Shown: positions 17,625 through 27,545, counted from the first letter of the stretch. The stretch is 64,000 bases of DNA from Rahnella inusitata (GCF_003263515.1 NZ_JYDE01000013.1:1-64000), one strand, 5' to 3'. The notes: generated from the sequence alone by a model not told the origin. Numbers and translations are program-made.

Positions 17625-18620
17625 TTATTTCGCCGCAGCAGCCGCTTCTTTTACCCAGCCATCAAATTCTTCCTGATGGGCTTTGATCCAGCCGTCGGTC
17701 TGTGCAGCGATATCCGCATCTGAATTTTTACCCGCGTGCATGGCGGCGTTCTGCGCATTGATGTCTTTCAGTGGCAGTTTCATGATGGCAAACAGTTTTG
17801 CCGCCGCCGGGTTTTTCTCAGCCCAGGCTTTGTTGGCGACGATGTGCATCGTGCTCACCGGGAAACCGTAGTTTTTGCCGTTCGGCAGCTTAGTATCAGC
17901 GTTTTTATCGCCCGGCACTACTGAGAACGGTACCTGCATCCACAACACGTCTTTGCCAGGGATCAGCACATTGCTCACCCAGTACGGCGTCCAGGTGTAA
18001 TAGAAGATAGGTTTACCTTCTTTGTAGCGCGTGATGGTGTCAGCGATCATCGCAGAGTAGTTACCCTGATTGTGCGTCACGGTCGGTTCAAGACCATAGG
18101 CTTTCAGCTGTTCATTCAGCGCTGCTTCACAGCCCCAGCCCGGTGTACAACCGGTCAGATCGGCTTTGCCGTCGCCGTTGGTATCAAACAGTTTGGCCAG
18201 CTTCGGGTCTTTCAGCTGTTCGATATTGGTGATGTGATATTTCTCAGCGGTTTTCTTATCGATAAGCCAGCCCTGCGCAGCACCGGTCACGTAAGTGCCT
18301 TCGCGATAAAAGACTTTGTCGCCACCGGCGGCTTTGTACATTTCATCATGCAGCGGCGACCAGTTGACGGCGGTGAACTGCGCATCCCCTGCGGCAAGCG
18401 TGGTGTAGCCGACGTTGTAATCGACTTCGCGCGTTGGCTGAACGTCGTAGCCCAGTTTTTCCAGCGCCTTGCTCACCAGTTCAGTCTGGAAGGATTCTTC
18501 GCTGATGGTGCTCTGAACCGGCGTTACGCTGACGCCTTTGCCCGGTAAATCGGCGGCGAAGGTTGACGCTGTAGCAAATGTTGTGAGGGCGGCGACCGCC
18601 CAGATTCCTGTCTTCTTCAT
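17625..18620 (-). CDS. proX: Glycine betaine-binding protein ProX, copy 1 (distal)
   Basis: ProX is the periplasmic binding protein of the ProU ABC importer for glycine betaine and proline betaine. The 331-residue product has a Sec signal peptide cut around [10 protein letters not shown]. The aromatic betaine cage seems intact: [11 protein letters not shown], then the GWGC loop with its disulfide cysteines, then TWTPYWVS. It is the second of two tandem proX genes, 24 bp after the first, and ends the operon. An AGGA site precedes the start. Which copy matches E. coli ProX more closely cannot be decided safely by eye. Confidence 0.93.
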   Translation of the reverse strand: MKKTGIWAVAALTTFATASTFAADLPGKGVSVTPVQSTISEESFQTELVSKALEKLGYDVQPTREVDYNVGYTTLAAGDAQFTAVNWSPLHDEMYKAAGGDKVFYREGTYVTGAAQGWLIDKKTAEKYHITNIEQLKDPKLAKLFDTNGDGKADLTGCTPGWGCEAALNEQLKAYGLEPTVTHNQGNYSAMIADTITRYKEGKPIFYYTWTPYWVSNVLIPGKDVLWMQVPFSVVPGDKNADTKLPNGKNYGFPVSTMHIVANKAWAEKNPAAAKLFAIMKLPLKDINAQNAAMHAGKNSDADIAAQTDGWIKAHQEEFDGWVKEAAAAAK

Positions 18621-18644
18621 AAAATCCTCGAATTTCGTTATTGA

Positions 18645-19643
18645 TTATTTTGCGGCGGCGGCGGCTTCTTTAATCCAACCGTCGAAGGTGGCCTGATGCG
18701 CTTTGATCCAGCCATCAACGTGCTGCTGGATATCCGCTGAAGAGGATTCCCCTTCGTGCATTCGCAGGTTTTGCGCGTTCACATCGGTCAGTGGCAGTTG
18801 CATGATGGCGAACAGTTTCGCGGCCGCCGGGTTTTTCTCAGCCCAGGCTTTGTTGGCGACGATATGTTCGTTGTTTACCGGGAAACCGTAGTTTTTGCCG
18901 TTCGGCAGGGTAGTATCCATGTCTTTCTGCGAGCCCGGATTCGCCGAGAACGGCACGGTCAGCCAGACCACGTCTTTGCCGGGTTTCATTTCGTTGCTCA
19001 CCCAGTACGGTGTCCAGGTGAAATACAGCACCGGCTTGCCGGATTTAAAGCGGGTCAACGTATCGGCGATGATGGCCGAGTAGTTGCCTTCGTTCTGGGT
19101 GACGGTATTGGTCAGCCCGTACGCTTTAATTTGCGTATTCACTACAGAGCCGCAGACCCAGCCCGGATTACATCCGGCCATATCAGCTTTGCCATCACCG
19201 TCCGCATCGAACAATTTGGCCAGCTTCGGATCTTTGAGCTGCGATAAATCGTGAATGTTGTATTTGTCGGCAGTTTTCTTGTCGATCAGATAACCCTGCG
19301 CCGCGCCTTTAATGTAGGTGCCCTGACGGTAGAACTTCTGGTCGCCACCGGCGGCGTTGTACATGTCTGTTTGCAGCGGTTCCCAGTTCACTGCCATGTA
19401 AGTGGAATCGCCGCTGGCGATCGCGGTATACGCGACGTTGTAATCCACTTCGCCGGTCTGCTGGACGTCATAACCCAGTTTTTCCAACGCGCGGTTAACC
19501 AGTTCGGTCTGGAAAGTTTCTTCCGCGATGGTGCTTTGCAGCGGTTTGACGACCACGCCTTTGCCCGGTAAGTCGGCGGCGAAAACAGCCGGAGTGGCGA
19601 TCGATAATGCGAGGACGAGTGTGTTGAGCGATGTTGTGCGCAT
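18645..19643 (-). CDS. proX: Glycine betaine-binding protein ProX, copy 2 (proximal)
   Basis: This 332-residue paralogue of the adjacent ProX is colinear with it over the whole length, including the signal peptide end ([10 protein letters not shown]) and the cage motifs [15 protein letters not shown] and TWTPYWVS. Differences are spread throughout, so the duplication is not recent. Both copies share the C-terminal half closely ([28 protein letters not shown]). It follows proW by 107 bp. Two binding proteins serving one ProVW permease would widen substrate range or raise capacity; this is inference. Confidence 0.93.
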   Translation of the reverse strand: MRTTSLNTLVLALSIATPAVFAADLPGKGVVVKPLQSTIAEETFQTELVNRALEKLGYDVQQTGEVDYNVAYTAIASGDSTYMAVNWEPLQTDMYNAAGGDQKFYRQGTYIKGAAQGYLIDKKTADKYNIHDLSQLKDPKLAKLFDADGDGKADMAGCNPGWVCGSVVNTQIKAYGLTNTVTQNEGNYSAIIADTLTRFKSGKPVLYFTWTPYWVSNEMKPGKDVVWLTVPFSANPGSQKDMDTTLPNGKNYGFPVNNEHIVANKAWAEKNPAAAKLFAIMQLPLTDVNAQNLRMHEGESSSADIQQHVDGWIKAHQATFDGWIKEAAAAAK

Positions 19644-19750
19644 GGTGAACCCTTATTCTTGCTTGTGAATACGTAAGAGTGGACTGCGTTGTTTTACTTA
19701 GAGATTGGATAACCCGGCGGCGAACCGCCGGGAGACGTGCAGGATGTGAA

Positions 19751-20941
19751 TCAGGCTTTCTTCGCGAAAGGCTTCATCACCAGGCCGACAGGACCACGTG
19801 TGAACCAGCGGTGACCGCCTTTACTGCGGCTGTCGCGACCCATGGACTGCGTCAGGCGGTCAAGAATAATGGCGAGGATAACGATACCCGCACCACCGAC
19901 CGAGGCCAGACCCATGTCGAGACGGCCAATACCGCGCAGCACCATCTGACCCAGACCACCCACCGCGATCATCGAGGCGATAACCACCATCGACAGCGCC
20001 AGCATCAGCGTCTGGTTAATACCGGCCATAATGGTCGGCATCGCCAGCGGCAGCTGTACTTTGAACAGCAACTGGCGCGGGCTTGAACCGAAGGACTTCG
20101 CGGCCTCTATCAGATCTTCCGGCACCTGATTGATACCCAGAATGGTCAGACGAACGACCGGCGGCAGGGCGAAGATAATCGTCACCACGACACCGGGCAC
20201 GTTACCGATACCAAACAGCATGACGATCGGCACCAGATAAACGAACGCCGGCGTGGTCTGCATGGCATCAAGCAGCGGCCTGATAATTTTCGCCGCTCTC
20301 TGACTGCGCGCCAGCCAGATCCCCAGCGGCAAACCTATCAGAATACAGAAGAACAGCGACGTCAGAACCAGCGCCAGCGTCACCATAGCCTGCGACCATG
20401 CGCCGATGGCGCCGATCAGCACCAGGGAAACCAGCGTGGCGGCACCCATGCCTAACCCGGCCATCTGCCAGGCGATCAATGCGAACACTAAGATCGCAAT
20501 CGGCGCGGGCAGCGTTTCGAGGCCGTGCTGAAAACCGCTCAGGACGAAATCGACCGGGACTCGGATCCCCTGGAATACCGGACGGAAGTTGCCGACCAGC
20601 CAGTCGATCCCCTCAGTCACCCAGCGATCGAGCGGGATAAGCGTGCTGTGGAACGGATCGAGAATATTAAAATGCTGTTGCTGTTCAGGTGCGACGCTCA
20701 GCCAGTCGTTGGCCTGTGCGGCGGCATGATGCGTGGCATCCGGCGCGCTGGCGGCGGCATCACTGCTGCCACCCCAGGGATCGCTGCTGCCATCGGCAGG
20801 CGCTGAAGCCGCCGCGTCAGCCTGCGGTGCGACACCGCCGCTGGCGTTATCAGCACTCCACGGATCGATTGACGGATCCAATGCCTCAGCCTGAGCGGCC
20901 TGTGCGTGCTGAACGATCGTGCTATTTATTGAGTTGCTCAT
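19751..20941 (-). CDS. proW: Glycine betaine/proline betaine ABC permease ProW
   Basis: ProW is the membrane subunit of ProU. The 396-residue product has a long hydrophilic N-terminus, then the conserved core ([18 protein letters not shown]) and multiple helices with the EAA loop ([20 protein letters not shown]) that docks ProV. It is about 40 residues longer than E. coli ProW (354). The extra is an Ala/Ser/Asp-rich segment with two Asp-Pro-Trp blocks (IDPWSADN and SDPWGGSS). Its start overlaps the proV stop by 4 bp (ATGA), so translation is coupled. Confidence 0.95.
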   Translation of the reverse strand: MSNSINSTIVQHAQAAQAEALDPSIDPWSADNASGGVAPQADAAASAPADGSSDPWGGSSDAAASAPDATHHAAAQANDWLSVAPEQQQHFNILDPFHSTLIPLDRWVTEGIDWLVGNFRPVFQGIRVPVDFVLSGFQHGLETLPAPIAILVFALIAWQMAGLGMGAATLVSLVLIGAIGAWSQAMVTLALVLTSLFFCILIGLPLGIWLARSQRAAKIIRPLLDAMQTTPAFVYLVPIVMLFGIGNVPGVVVTIIFALPPVVRLTILGINQVPEDLIEAAKSFGSSPRQLLFKVQLPLAMPTIMAGINQTLMLALSMVVIASMIAVGGLGQMVLRGIGRLDMGLASVGGAGIVILAIILDRLTQSMGRDSRSKGGHRWFTRGPVGLVMKPFAKKA

Positions 20942-22134
20942 TCGTTACCCCCTTCTTTGTCCAGAGCCTGAAGCAGCATGGCTTTGGAAATAATGCCGAT
21001 ATAGTTATTGTCCTCATTGACGACCGGCACGGCGCAAGGCGCGGCGGCGACATGGGAAATCAGTTCGCTGAGCGGCATATCTGCCAGCACCGGTGCCGGA
21101 GATTCCAGCAGGGCACTTTCCAGCGGCTGATTGGCTTTCAGCGCAGTTTTCAGCGATTCGATCGACACAACGCCGATGAATTTCTGTCCACGTTCCAGCA
21201 CATAACCATATTCGCGGTCTTCATCTTCCAGCAGCTTGAGCGCTGCACGGGGACCAAAACCGGGGGTTTTACGAATGAGTGCGCCACGACGGCGTGCGAT
21301 ATCTTTGGCGCTGAAGACCTGACTGATGTCCACACCGCGAAAGAAGGTGCGCACATAGTCGTTGGCCGGATTATTCAGAATATCTTCCGGCGTGCCGACC
21401 TGTACCACTTCGCCGCCTTGCATAATGGCGATGCGATCGCCAATACGCATGGCTTCATCTAAGTCATGGGAAATAAACACGATGGTGCGCTGATGCTGAG
21501 CCTGCAGCTTAACCAGTTCATCCTGCATTTCGGTACGGATTAACGGGTCAAGCGCCGAGAAGGCTTCATCCATCAGCAGAATGTCAGGGTTGTTGGCCAT
21601 CGCACGGGCTAAACCCACACGCTGACGCATACCGCCTGATAATTCATCGGGATAGGAGTTGGCATAGTTTTCCAGACCGACCTGACGCAACGCATCGAGG
21701 GCTTTGGCATTGCGCTCTTCCACCGGCACACCGGCCAGTTCCATACCAAACGCGGTGTTATTCAACACGGTCAGGTGTGGCATCAGCGCAAAGGACTGAA
21801 ACACCATACTGATTTTGCTTCGGCGCACCTGGCGCAGTTTTGCTTCTGAGATTTTGGCGATGTCTTCGCCGTCGATCAACACTTCGCCGCGGGTGGGCTC
21901 TATCAGACGATTGAGAAGGCGTACCATGGTGGACTTACCGGAACCGGATAACCCCATGATGACGAAGATCTCGCCTTCTTCAATGGCCAGACTGGCATCT
22001 TTAACGCCAAGTGACAGACCGGTTTTCTCAAAAATTTCTTCTTTACCCTTGCCTGCGTCGATCATCTTGAAAGCGCGATCCGGGTTCTCGCCAAATACCT
22101 TATAAAGATTCTTTACTTCGATTTTAATTGCCAT
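20938..22134 (-). CDS. proV: Glycine betaine/proline betaine ABC ATPase ProV
   Basis: ProV is the ATPase of ProU. The 398-residue product has Walker A (GLSGSGKST near residue 60), the ABC signature [14 protein letters not shown], Walker B ([13 protein letters not shown]) and the switch histidine (FISHD). Two C-terminal CBS domains (about residues 280-398) are thought to sense ionic strength in this family. It is the first gene of proV-proW-proX-proX. A promoter closely resembling E. coli proU P2 lies about 100 bp upstream. Confidence 0.97.
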   Translation of the reverse strand: MAIKIEVKNLYKVFGENPDRAFKMIDAGKGKEEIFEKTGLSLGVKDASLAIEEGEIFVIMGLSGSGKSTMVRLLNRLIEPTRGEVLIDGEDIAKISEAKLRQVRRSKISMVFQSFALMPHLTVLNNTAFGMELAGVPVEERNAKALDALRQVGLENYANSYPDELSGGMRQRVGLARAMANNPDILLMDEAFSALDPLIRTEMQDELVKLQAQHQRTIVFISHDLDEAMRIGDRIAIMQGGEVVQVGTPEDILNNPANDYVRTFFRGVDISQVFSAKDIARRRGALIRKTPGFGPRAALKLLEDEDREYGYVLERGQKFIGVVSIESLKTALKANQPLESALLESPAPVLADMPLSELISHVAAAPCAVPVVNEDNNYIGIISKAMLLQALDKEGGNE

Positions 22135-22238
22135 GCAATGTGCATTCCTTGGATATAAATAGCCGTATCGGCTCGATGTCTAGTTTTTCTGTTGGACCGT
22201 ATAGGATATTACCTGTAACGAAATAGTGAACGCGTTAT

Positions 22239-22266
22239 ACCCTAACACATCGAAATTCTGAGACAA
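22239..22266 (-). promoter_or_regulatory. proU (proV) promoter, P2-like
   Basis: On the minus strand TTGTCT (22266-22261) and TAGGGT (22244-22239) are 16 bp apart. From memory, E. coli proU P2 has TTGCCT, 16 bp and TAGGGT with similar flanks (GTTAGGGTA, then ACTATTTC and GGTAATAT downstream). This conservation makes it the probable osmotically induced promoter, with a predicted leader of about 100 nt. Confidence 0.75.
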
Positions 22267-22272
22267 GTCTCA
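22259..22272. promoter_or_regulatory. 14-bp palindrome overlapping the proU -35 element
   Basis: TGAGACAAGTCTCA is a perfect 6+2+6 inverted repeat that covers the -35 hexamer of the P2-like promoter. A regulator bound here would block RNA polymerase. No known enterobacterial operator with this sequence comes to mind. Confidence 0.5.
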
Positions 22273-22738
22273 ATGTTTCTGAAGAATATTCATGGTTGCG
22301 ATTCTGGTGGCGTATTTGTACGTGTCATGCACCGCTAATTATCCGGCTTTCCCGTTGACATTTAATGACAAATTCCTGGGTGTTAAGGTTTTTATGTTTT
22401 TGCTAATTACTTTGCTCCATATGGTCGAGGTAAATATAGTTAACTCACTGATTTAAATGAATTTAATGACTTTTCTTTTTGTGGGGTTTTAGACGAAGAT
22501 ATATCACTGAGATCAGTGATTTAAATGCAAATTCACAGCGCGTATTTGTTCGCTGTAAATAGAGATTTCAGCCAGAGGTGAAAGGCGTGAATTTACCGGT
22601 TGTCTGAAAGGTGCCTGATGGGTGAAATATTTTTGTCAGGCAGCCGGGAATGCGGAGAACGGGCCGGTGCAGACACCGGCAGAGCGTGGGAAATTGAGCG
22701 GGCAAAAAGGTCGAAATTGGGCGTCAGGAAACGGATTT

Positions 22739-23437
22739 TTACGTGTCGGATATTTTGCGATACAGACGCCTCGGATGACCGATATTTCCGTACTGCATCT
22801 CGACACCGATAAAGCCCATTTCCACACAATATTCCAGATAGCGGCGTCCGGTGGTTTTGCTGATCCCGACCTCTTCCACTACCTGTTCAACCGACCAGCT
22901 GACGTCCGGTTTGGCGTTGAATACCCGCTGCACCAGTTCAAGCGTATTCGGCTCAATCCCTTTGGCGGAAGGGGCGGGCGGCGTATCGCTGGCGGGCAAA
23001 TTGAATAACCTGTCGAGCGCACGCTGATCGACCACTTTCACATACCGCAGTGTTTCCACCAGTTGCATAAAACGCTCCAGCGAGCTGCGCAGGCGATGGA
23101 ACGACACCGGTTTAATGATGTAATCGAATGCGCCGCTGCGCATCGCCTGGCTACAGGTTTGCATATCGCTGGCGGCGGTAATAAAAATCACCGAGCAGTC
23201 GAAGCCTTTCAGCAGTGGGCTGTCGATCAGATCCACGCCCTGACCGTCCGGCAAATAGTTATCGAGGAGGATCAGTCTTGGCTGATGCAAACGGAGTAAC
23301 GAGCGCGCCTGTTCCAGGGTGGCGGCCAGACCGACCACACGCAGATTGAAATTTTGCTCGATAAAATCGCGGTGCAGACCGGCAAGATGCGGCTCATCTT
23401 CCACGATCACCACATCGAGTACGCTGAGGTTATTCAT
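22739..23437 (-). CDS. dpiA: Response regulator, CitB/DpiA family
   Basis: The 232-residue product is a CitB-type response regulator with an N-terminal receiver (acidic pair VEDEP, phospho-acceptor Asp59 in LLDNYLPDG, Lys in IIKPVSF) and a C-terminal helix-turn-helix (VSWSVEQVVEEVGISKTTGRRYLEY). It is closest in my recall to E. coli DpiA (CitB), which answers to citrate through DpiB. It overlaps the sensor gene by 8 bp. The divergently oriented 2-hydroxycarboxylate carrier beyond the sensor gene is its likely target. Confidence 0.9.
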   Translation of the reverse strand: MNNLSVLDVVIVEDEPHLAGLHRDFIEQNFNLRVVGLAATLEQARSLLRLHQPRLILLDNYLPDGQGVDLIDSPLLKGFDCSVIFITAASDMQTCSQAMRSGAFDYIIKPVSFHRLRSSLERFMQLVETLRYVKVVDQRALDRLFNLPASDTPPAPSAKGIEPNTLELVQRVFNAKPDVSWSVEQVVEEVGISKTTGRRYLEYCVEMGFIGVEMQYGNIGHPRRLYRKISDT

Positions 23438-25097
23438 ATTTCTTTCCTGTTAAGGCCTCCGCCGGGTACGGGATAAATACCGAAAATATCGTACCCTGCG
23501 GCGTATTGTCTGAGATTTCGATGCTGCCGCCCGCCTGACGGACATAACTTGCTACCAGATACAGACCGATGCCATGTTCCGCGCCCGTCATATCATCGCC
23601 GCTCTGCGGCTTGCTGGTGACGCCCTGCTCAAACAGGTGCGGCTTCAGCGCGTCATCCACGCCGCCGCCGCGATCGGCCACCTCAATCAGCAGCTCGTGA
23701 TTTCTGTCAGAAATATACAGCTCCACCGGTGCGGGTGCGGTCTCCGCTTTGAGTGTGGCGTCCACGGCGTTATCCAGCAAATTGCCAATAACCGACATCA
23801 GCTCGGTTTCGCTGATGGCGGGCGGGATGCGCAACAGCTGACAGGCCGGATCGAATGCCAGCTCGACGCCTTTCTCGCGCGCGCTGACGTATTTACCCAG
23901 CAGCAGCCCGCACAGCGCCGGCGACGTGAAGCGCGCCGAGACGAAATCCAGCACCGCTTGCGCGCCTTCGGATTGCGCCTGAATGTAGCGCATCGCGTCG
24001 TCGTAGCGCTGCATTTGCAGCAAACCGGCCAGCGTCGCGGTCCAGTTCAGTTGCTCATGGCGCATGATGCGCAGACTGTCGGCGTAGCGTTTCACCTGGC
24101 TCAGCTGGCTGCTGAGCGTATTAATGTCGTTTTTATCGCGAAAGCTGAACACCCATCCGCTTTCCTTGCCGGGCTCCAGCTCGATAGGCACGCGGTTGAC
24201 GATCACCTGCCGCTGATTGAGTACGGTTATCTGATCGTGACGGCTGCTGTTTTTGGCGGGAGAGGCGTCCTGAACGCCACTTTCGGTAAAGAACGTGGGT
24301 GGTGTCTCCAGCACGCCAGCCAGCGGTTTGCCGAGCAGTTCATTTTCCGGCTGGCGGATATCGAGCAATTCACGCGCCGCGCGGTTAATCAGAATCAGCT
24401 GCTTCTGGCCGTTAATGGCGAATACGCCTTCATACATCGCTTCCAGCAACGCTTTTTGCTGACGCACCAGCAATGCAATATCTTTCGGTTCCAGCCAGAA
24501 CATCTGTTTTTTTACGTTGCGGCTAAAGATCCACGAGAAAATAAACAGCAGGATTAAAAGCAGCATGCCGTATAAACCCGCCTGCGCCAGACGGCGGCCA
24601 TTAATATTGTCGATATAAGAAGTGAGATAACCGACAGAAACAATGCCGATCACCTGATGGCTGGCATTCAAAATCGGTGCTTTACTGCGTAATGAAACGC
24701 CGATGCCACCCTGACGCACCGAAATAATGGTTTTCCCGGCAAGGACTTCAGCGTTATCGCCGCCAATCATCGGCAGATCAATTCTCTCCGGTGATTCGGA
24801 ATGATAAAGATGCCGCTCGCGGACGTCGCCAATCACAATATAACTGGCATCGCTTTGATCCCGCAGCGGCTGGATCAGGCGCGCAATTCCCACGACGTCG
24901 CGGTCAGCGACTTTTTGCGCCAGCCCCGGCATCAGCGCTATTTCACTGGCCTGAACCCGCGCCCGCTGGCCGAGATCGTGATGCAGTTGCCGGTCGATAA
25001 CGTGAAACAAAATGGCGCCCAGCAGCGCTAAGAGCAGGCAGGAAAATAACACCAGAGATAAAAAGAGTTTTACCTGAAAAGGCAATCTGCGTTTCAT
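23430..25097 (-). CDS. dpiB: Sensor histidine kinase, CitA/DpiB family
   Basis: The 555-residue product is a two-helix sensor of the CitA/DcuS family. An N-terminal helix is followed by a periplasmic PAS-like domain (about residues 35-165) with the family block RHLYHSESPERIDLPMIGGD, then a second helix, a cytoplasmic PAS domain, a phospho-acceptor His347 in LRIMRHEQLNW and an ATPase domain (NLLDNAVDA, HGIGLYLV). The ligand is probably citrate or a related hydroxy-acid. The ATG at 25097 (MKRRLPFQV) is preferred to an in-frame GTG at 25127 by length and by GGCGGG upstream; the choice is not certain. Confidence 0.9.
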   Translation of the reverse strand: MKRRLPFQVKLFLSLVLFSCLLLALLGAILFHVIDRQLHHDLGQRARVQASEIALMPGLAQKVADRDVVGIARLIQPLRDQSDASYIVIGDVRERHLYHSESPERIDLPMIGGDNAEVLAGKTIISVRQGGIGVSLRSKAPILNASHQVIGIVSVGYLTSYIDNINGRRLAQAGLYGMLLLILLFIFSWIFSRNVKKQMFWLEPKDIALLVRQQKALLEAMYEGVFAINGQKQLILINRAARELLDIRQPENELLGKPLAGVLETPPTFFTESGVQDASPAKNSSRHDQITVLNQRQVIVNRVPIELEPGKESGWVFSFRDKNDINTLSSQLSQVKRYADSLRIMRHEQLNWTATLAGLLQMQRYDDAMRYIQAQSEGAQAVLDFVSARFTSPALCGLLLGKYVSAREKGVELAFDPACQLLRIPPAISETELMSVIGNLLDNAVDATLKAETAPAPVELYISDRNHELLIEVADRGGGVDDALKPHLFEQGVTSKPQSGDDMTGAEHGIGLYLVASYVRQAGGSIEISDNTPQGTIFSVFIPYPAEALTGKKYE

Positions 25098-25327
25098 ACG
25101 ACCCGCCACGGAAACTTCAAAAGACACATATCGAATAAGCGTATCACGGTGTAATCGGCATCGTAATCCGCCAAAAGCAGAGTTGTGAACAGGGAATTAA
25201 AAAGCCCTTTATTTCACGCAGTAATTACAGGGTTAATAAGGTTTTTTACTACTAATCCGGTAATCCTTATAAAGGAAGTAGCATTAACGCCATAAAAACC
25301 ATAACAACCTTAATCCCTGCGAGTTTA

Positions 25328-25372
25328 ATTTGAACAAACTCACATCCGTCCGACCGCTCTGTTTCTTATGCT
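25328..25372 (+). promoter_or_regulatory. Candidate class II CRP-dependent promoter of the transporter
   Basis: TTTGA-N6-TCACA (25,329-25,344) matches the CRP consensus in 9 of 10 core bases. A -10-like TATGCT lies at 25,367-25,372, placing the site near -42, the class II position. The region from 25,098 to 25,416 has no gene and otherwise holds AT-rich sequence that could include DpiA-like binding sites. Confidence 0.5.
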
Positions 25373-25416
25373 GACCCTCTCAATATAAAAAGTATCGATA
25401 AGAAAAGGGCGATGTC

Positions 25417-26772
25417 ATGAGCACAACCGACGATTCCTACATTGTTGTTGAAGACAGCAAAAAAACCGGACTCTCCGCCAGACAAAAGTGGTGGCACATT
25501 CTGGATAACTACAAGATAGGGATTATTCCGCTGCCTTTCTTTTTACTGGCGGGCGTGTTGATCCTGCTCGATTGCCTGAACGGTAAACTGCCCAGCGACA
25601 TCGTGGTGATGGTTGCGACGCTGGCGTTCTTTGGTTTTGCCTGCGGTGAGTTCGGTAAGCGGTTGCCGGTGGTGGGTAAACTCGGTGCGGCGGCGATCTG
25701 CGCCACCTTTATTCCCTCGGCGATGGTGCACTACGGCCTGCTGCCTGACGTCGTGGTCGATTCCACGGTCAAATTCTACAAATCCACCAACATCCTGTAT
25801 CTCTACATCTGCTGCATTATTGTCGGCAGTATCATGAGCATGAACCGTCAGGTGCTGATCCAGGGTTTTATGCGCATCTTTGTACCGATGCTGTGCGGTG
25901 AAATTGTGGGGATGATCGCCGGGATGGCGGTCGGCACTGCGCTGGGATTACCGCCGGTGCAAACCTTCTTCTTTCTGATCCTGCCGATCATGGCCGGCGG
26001 CGTGGGCGAAGGCGCGATCCCGCTGTCGATGGGTTACGCGACTATCTTGCACATGGAGCAGGGCGTGGCGCTCGGTCGTATTCTGCCGATCGTGATGCTC
26101 GGCAGTCTGACCGCGATCGTCCTGGCGGGCGTACTTAATCAGATCGGTAAACGTTATCCGCATCTGACCGGAGAAGGCACGCTGATGCCCGCCAGACAAG
26201 GCCATCTGGGCAGCGGCACCGACGAATTCAAAGGTAATCCCGGCGTTAACGCGCTGGCCTGCGGCGCGCTGCTGGCGATCCTGCTGTACATGGTGGGGAT
26301 GCTCGGTCAGAAGTGGATAGGCCTGCCTGCGCCGGTCGGTATGTTATTTGCGGCAGTGGTGGTGAAACTGGCGAACGGCATTTCCCCGACCATTCAGCAC
26401 GGCTCGATGGCGGTGTATAAATTCTTTCGCACGGCGGTCACTTATCCTGTGCTGTTTGCGGTGGGCGTGGCGATAACCCCGTGGCAGGAACTGATCGACG
26501 CCTTTACCGTGCAAAACCTGCTGGTGATTGTCACCACAGTGCTGGCGCTGGTGGCTACCGGTTTTTACGTCGGCAAGAAAATTGGCATGTACCCGATTGA
26601 TGTGGCGATCGTTTCCTGCTGCCAGAGCGGGCAGGGCGGCACCGGTGACGTGGCGATCCTCACCTCCGGCAACCGCATGACCCTGATGCCATTCGCGCAA
26701 ATTGCGACCCGCATTGGCGGTGCGATCAACGTTTCTGTTGGGCTTTTCGTGCTGGCGAAGTTCTTCTCCTGA
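25417..26772 (+). CDS. 2-hydroxycarboxylate transporter (CitS/MaeN family)
   Basis: This 451-residue carrier belongs to the 2HCT family, which takes up citrate, malate or lactate in symport with sodium or protons, or exchanges them. Both family hallmark reentrant-loop GGxG motifs are present: AGGVGEGAIPLSMG near residue 195 and GQGGTGDVAILTSGNRM near residue 405, and the hydrophobic profile gives about 11 helices. It resembles Klebsiella CitS. No citrate lyase or oxaloacetate decarboxylase genes are nearby, so this would supply uptake only. The divergent DpiBA-like system is the obvious regulator. Confidence 0.92.
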   Translation: MSTTDDSYIVVEDSKKTGLSARQKWWHILDNYKIGIIPLPFFLLAGVLILLDCLNGKLPSDIVVMVATLAFFGFACGEFGKRLPVVGKLGAAAICATFIPSAMVHYGLLPDVVVDSTVKFYKSTNILYLYICCIIVGSIMSMNRQVLIQGFMRIFVPMLCGEIVGMIAGMAVGTALGLPPVQTFFFLILPIMAGGVGEGAIPLSMGYATILHMEQGVALGRILPIVMLGSLTAIVLAGVLNQIGKRYPHLTGEGTLMPARQGHLGSGTDEFKGNPGVNALACGALLAILLYMVGMLGQKWIGLPAPVGMLFAAVVVKLANGISPTIQHGSMAVYKFFRTAVTYPVLFAVGVAITPWQELIDAFTVQNLLVIVTTVLALVATGFYVGKKIGMYPIDVAIVSCCQSGQGGTGDVAILTSGNRMTLMPFAQIATRIGGAINVSVGLFVLAKFFS

Positions 26773-26780
26773 TGCCTTCC

Positions 26781-26809
26781 CCAATCCCTTCAGCGGAAGG
26801 GATTGGTTT
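26781..26809 (+). terminator. Terminator after the 2HCT transporter
   Basis: A perfect 10-bp stem (CCAATCCCTT / AAGGGATTGG) with a 6-nt loop lies 8 bases past the stop and is followed by TTTC. Confidence 0.75.
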
Positions 26810-26965
26810 CCCGATAGAAAATAGGGAATGTCCTTTATTGGACTCGTTTTTGAGTGGTGATTTTTTAAGCTGCGGTTATTATTTGCGCACTCAACGACGA
26901 GTCACCCGCCCCGTTTGCTGGTTCCCAGGTAAGGACGAGTTATATTTCAATAAAAGAAATCACGC

Positions 26966-27526
26966 ATGTTTCGTTTTAAAAATTTCACCTCTGCATTATC
27001 CGTATCGTTTTTCTTATTGTTCAGTACGTATTGCTCCGCGTTTGATTTGCCGAAGCAATTTTCAGAAATTGGCAAAAATCATTTTTATCAAACAGAATTG
27101 CTTGATGTGAACCCATCCCCGGTATACGAAGGCAATACGGGTAAGTCCAAAAATATCAAAGCGGCCCTGCTTTCCCAGTATTCACGCTGGAAAGGTACGC
27201 AGTATCACTGGGGCGGCACCACGCACCGCGGCGTCGATTGCTCCGCGCTGATGCAACATATTTTCAATGATTCCCTGCACACCGAACTGCCGCGCACCAC
27301 GTTTGAACAAATCAAAAATGGCACCAAGGTGAATAAAAATAATCTTAAGCCTGGGGATTTAGTGTTTTTCAAAACCACGCCGGGCGATCGCCACGTCGGG
27401 GTATATATCGGTGATGACCAGTTTATTCACGCGTCCAAAATACAAGGCGTCACAATCTCATCACTGAATAATCAATATTGGGTAGATCACTACGAAACGG
27501 CGCGACGTTTAGAGCTGACGGCCTAG
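26966..27526 (+). CDS. Secreted NlpC/P60-family cell wall hydrolase
   Basis: The 186-residue product has a Sec signal peptide (hydrophobic residues 10-22, likely cut near YCSA-F) and one NlpC/P60 domain. The catalytic Cys92 lies in GVDCSALM, His143 in RHVGVYIGD and a third polar residue, His155, in FIHASK. Family members cleave gamma-D-glutamyl-meso-diaminopimelate or crosslink bonds in peptidoglycan. It resembles short E. coli relatives (MepS/MepH class) but lacks a clear lipobox. The gene is poorer in GC than its neighbours and stands alone between two hairpins. The ribosome binding site is weak. Confidence 0.88.
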   Translation: MFRFKNFTSALSVSFFLLFSTYCSAFDLPKQFSEIGKNHFYQTELLDVNPSPVYEGNTGKSKNIKAALLSQYSRWKGTQYHWGGTTHRGVDCSALMQHIFNDSLHTELPRTTFEQIKNGTKVNKNNLKPGDLVFFKTTPGDRHVGVYIGDDQFIHASKIQGVTISSLNNQYWVDHYETARRLELTA

Positions 27527-27545
27527 TAGACTTTATTTGCAGAAG

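Larger units (their letters stand above)
22135..22738. other. 604-bp noncoding region upstream of proV
   Basis: No credible gene is seen here. The part next to proV holds the proU promoter. The middle (about 22,280-22,560) is AT-rich, which would suit H-NS binding as at E. coli proU, but that is inference. The end near the response-regulator stop holds a GCCGGTG-N4-CACCGGC hairpin (22,663-22,680), perhaps part of that gene's 3' end. Confidence 0.6.

Noticed and set aside
22663-22680. GCCGGTG hairpin as a clear terminator of the response-regulator gene
   Set aside because: The stem is perfect but no T run follows on either strand, so it is only mentioned in the noncoding-region entry.
23574-24557. 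A 327-codon plus-strand frame opposite the sensor kinase gene
   Set aside because: Shadow of dpiB; composition is unlike a real protein.
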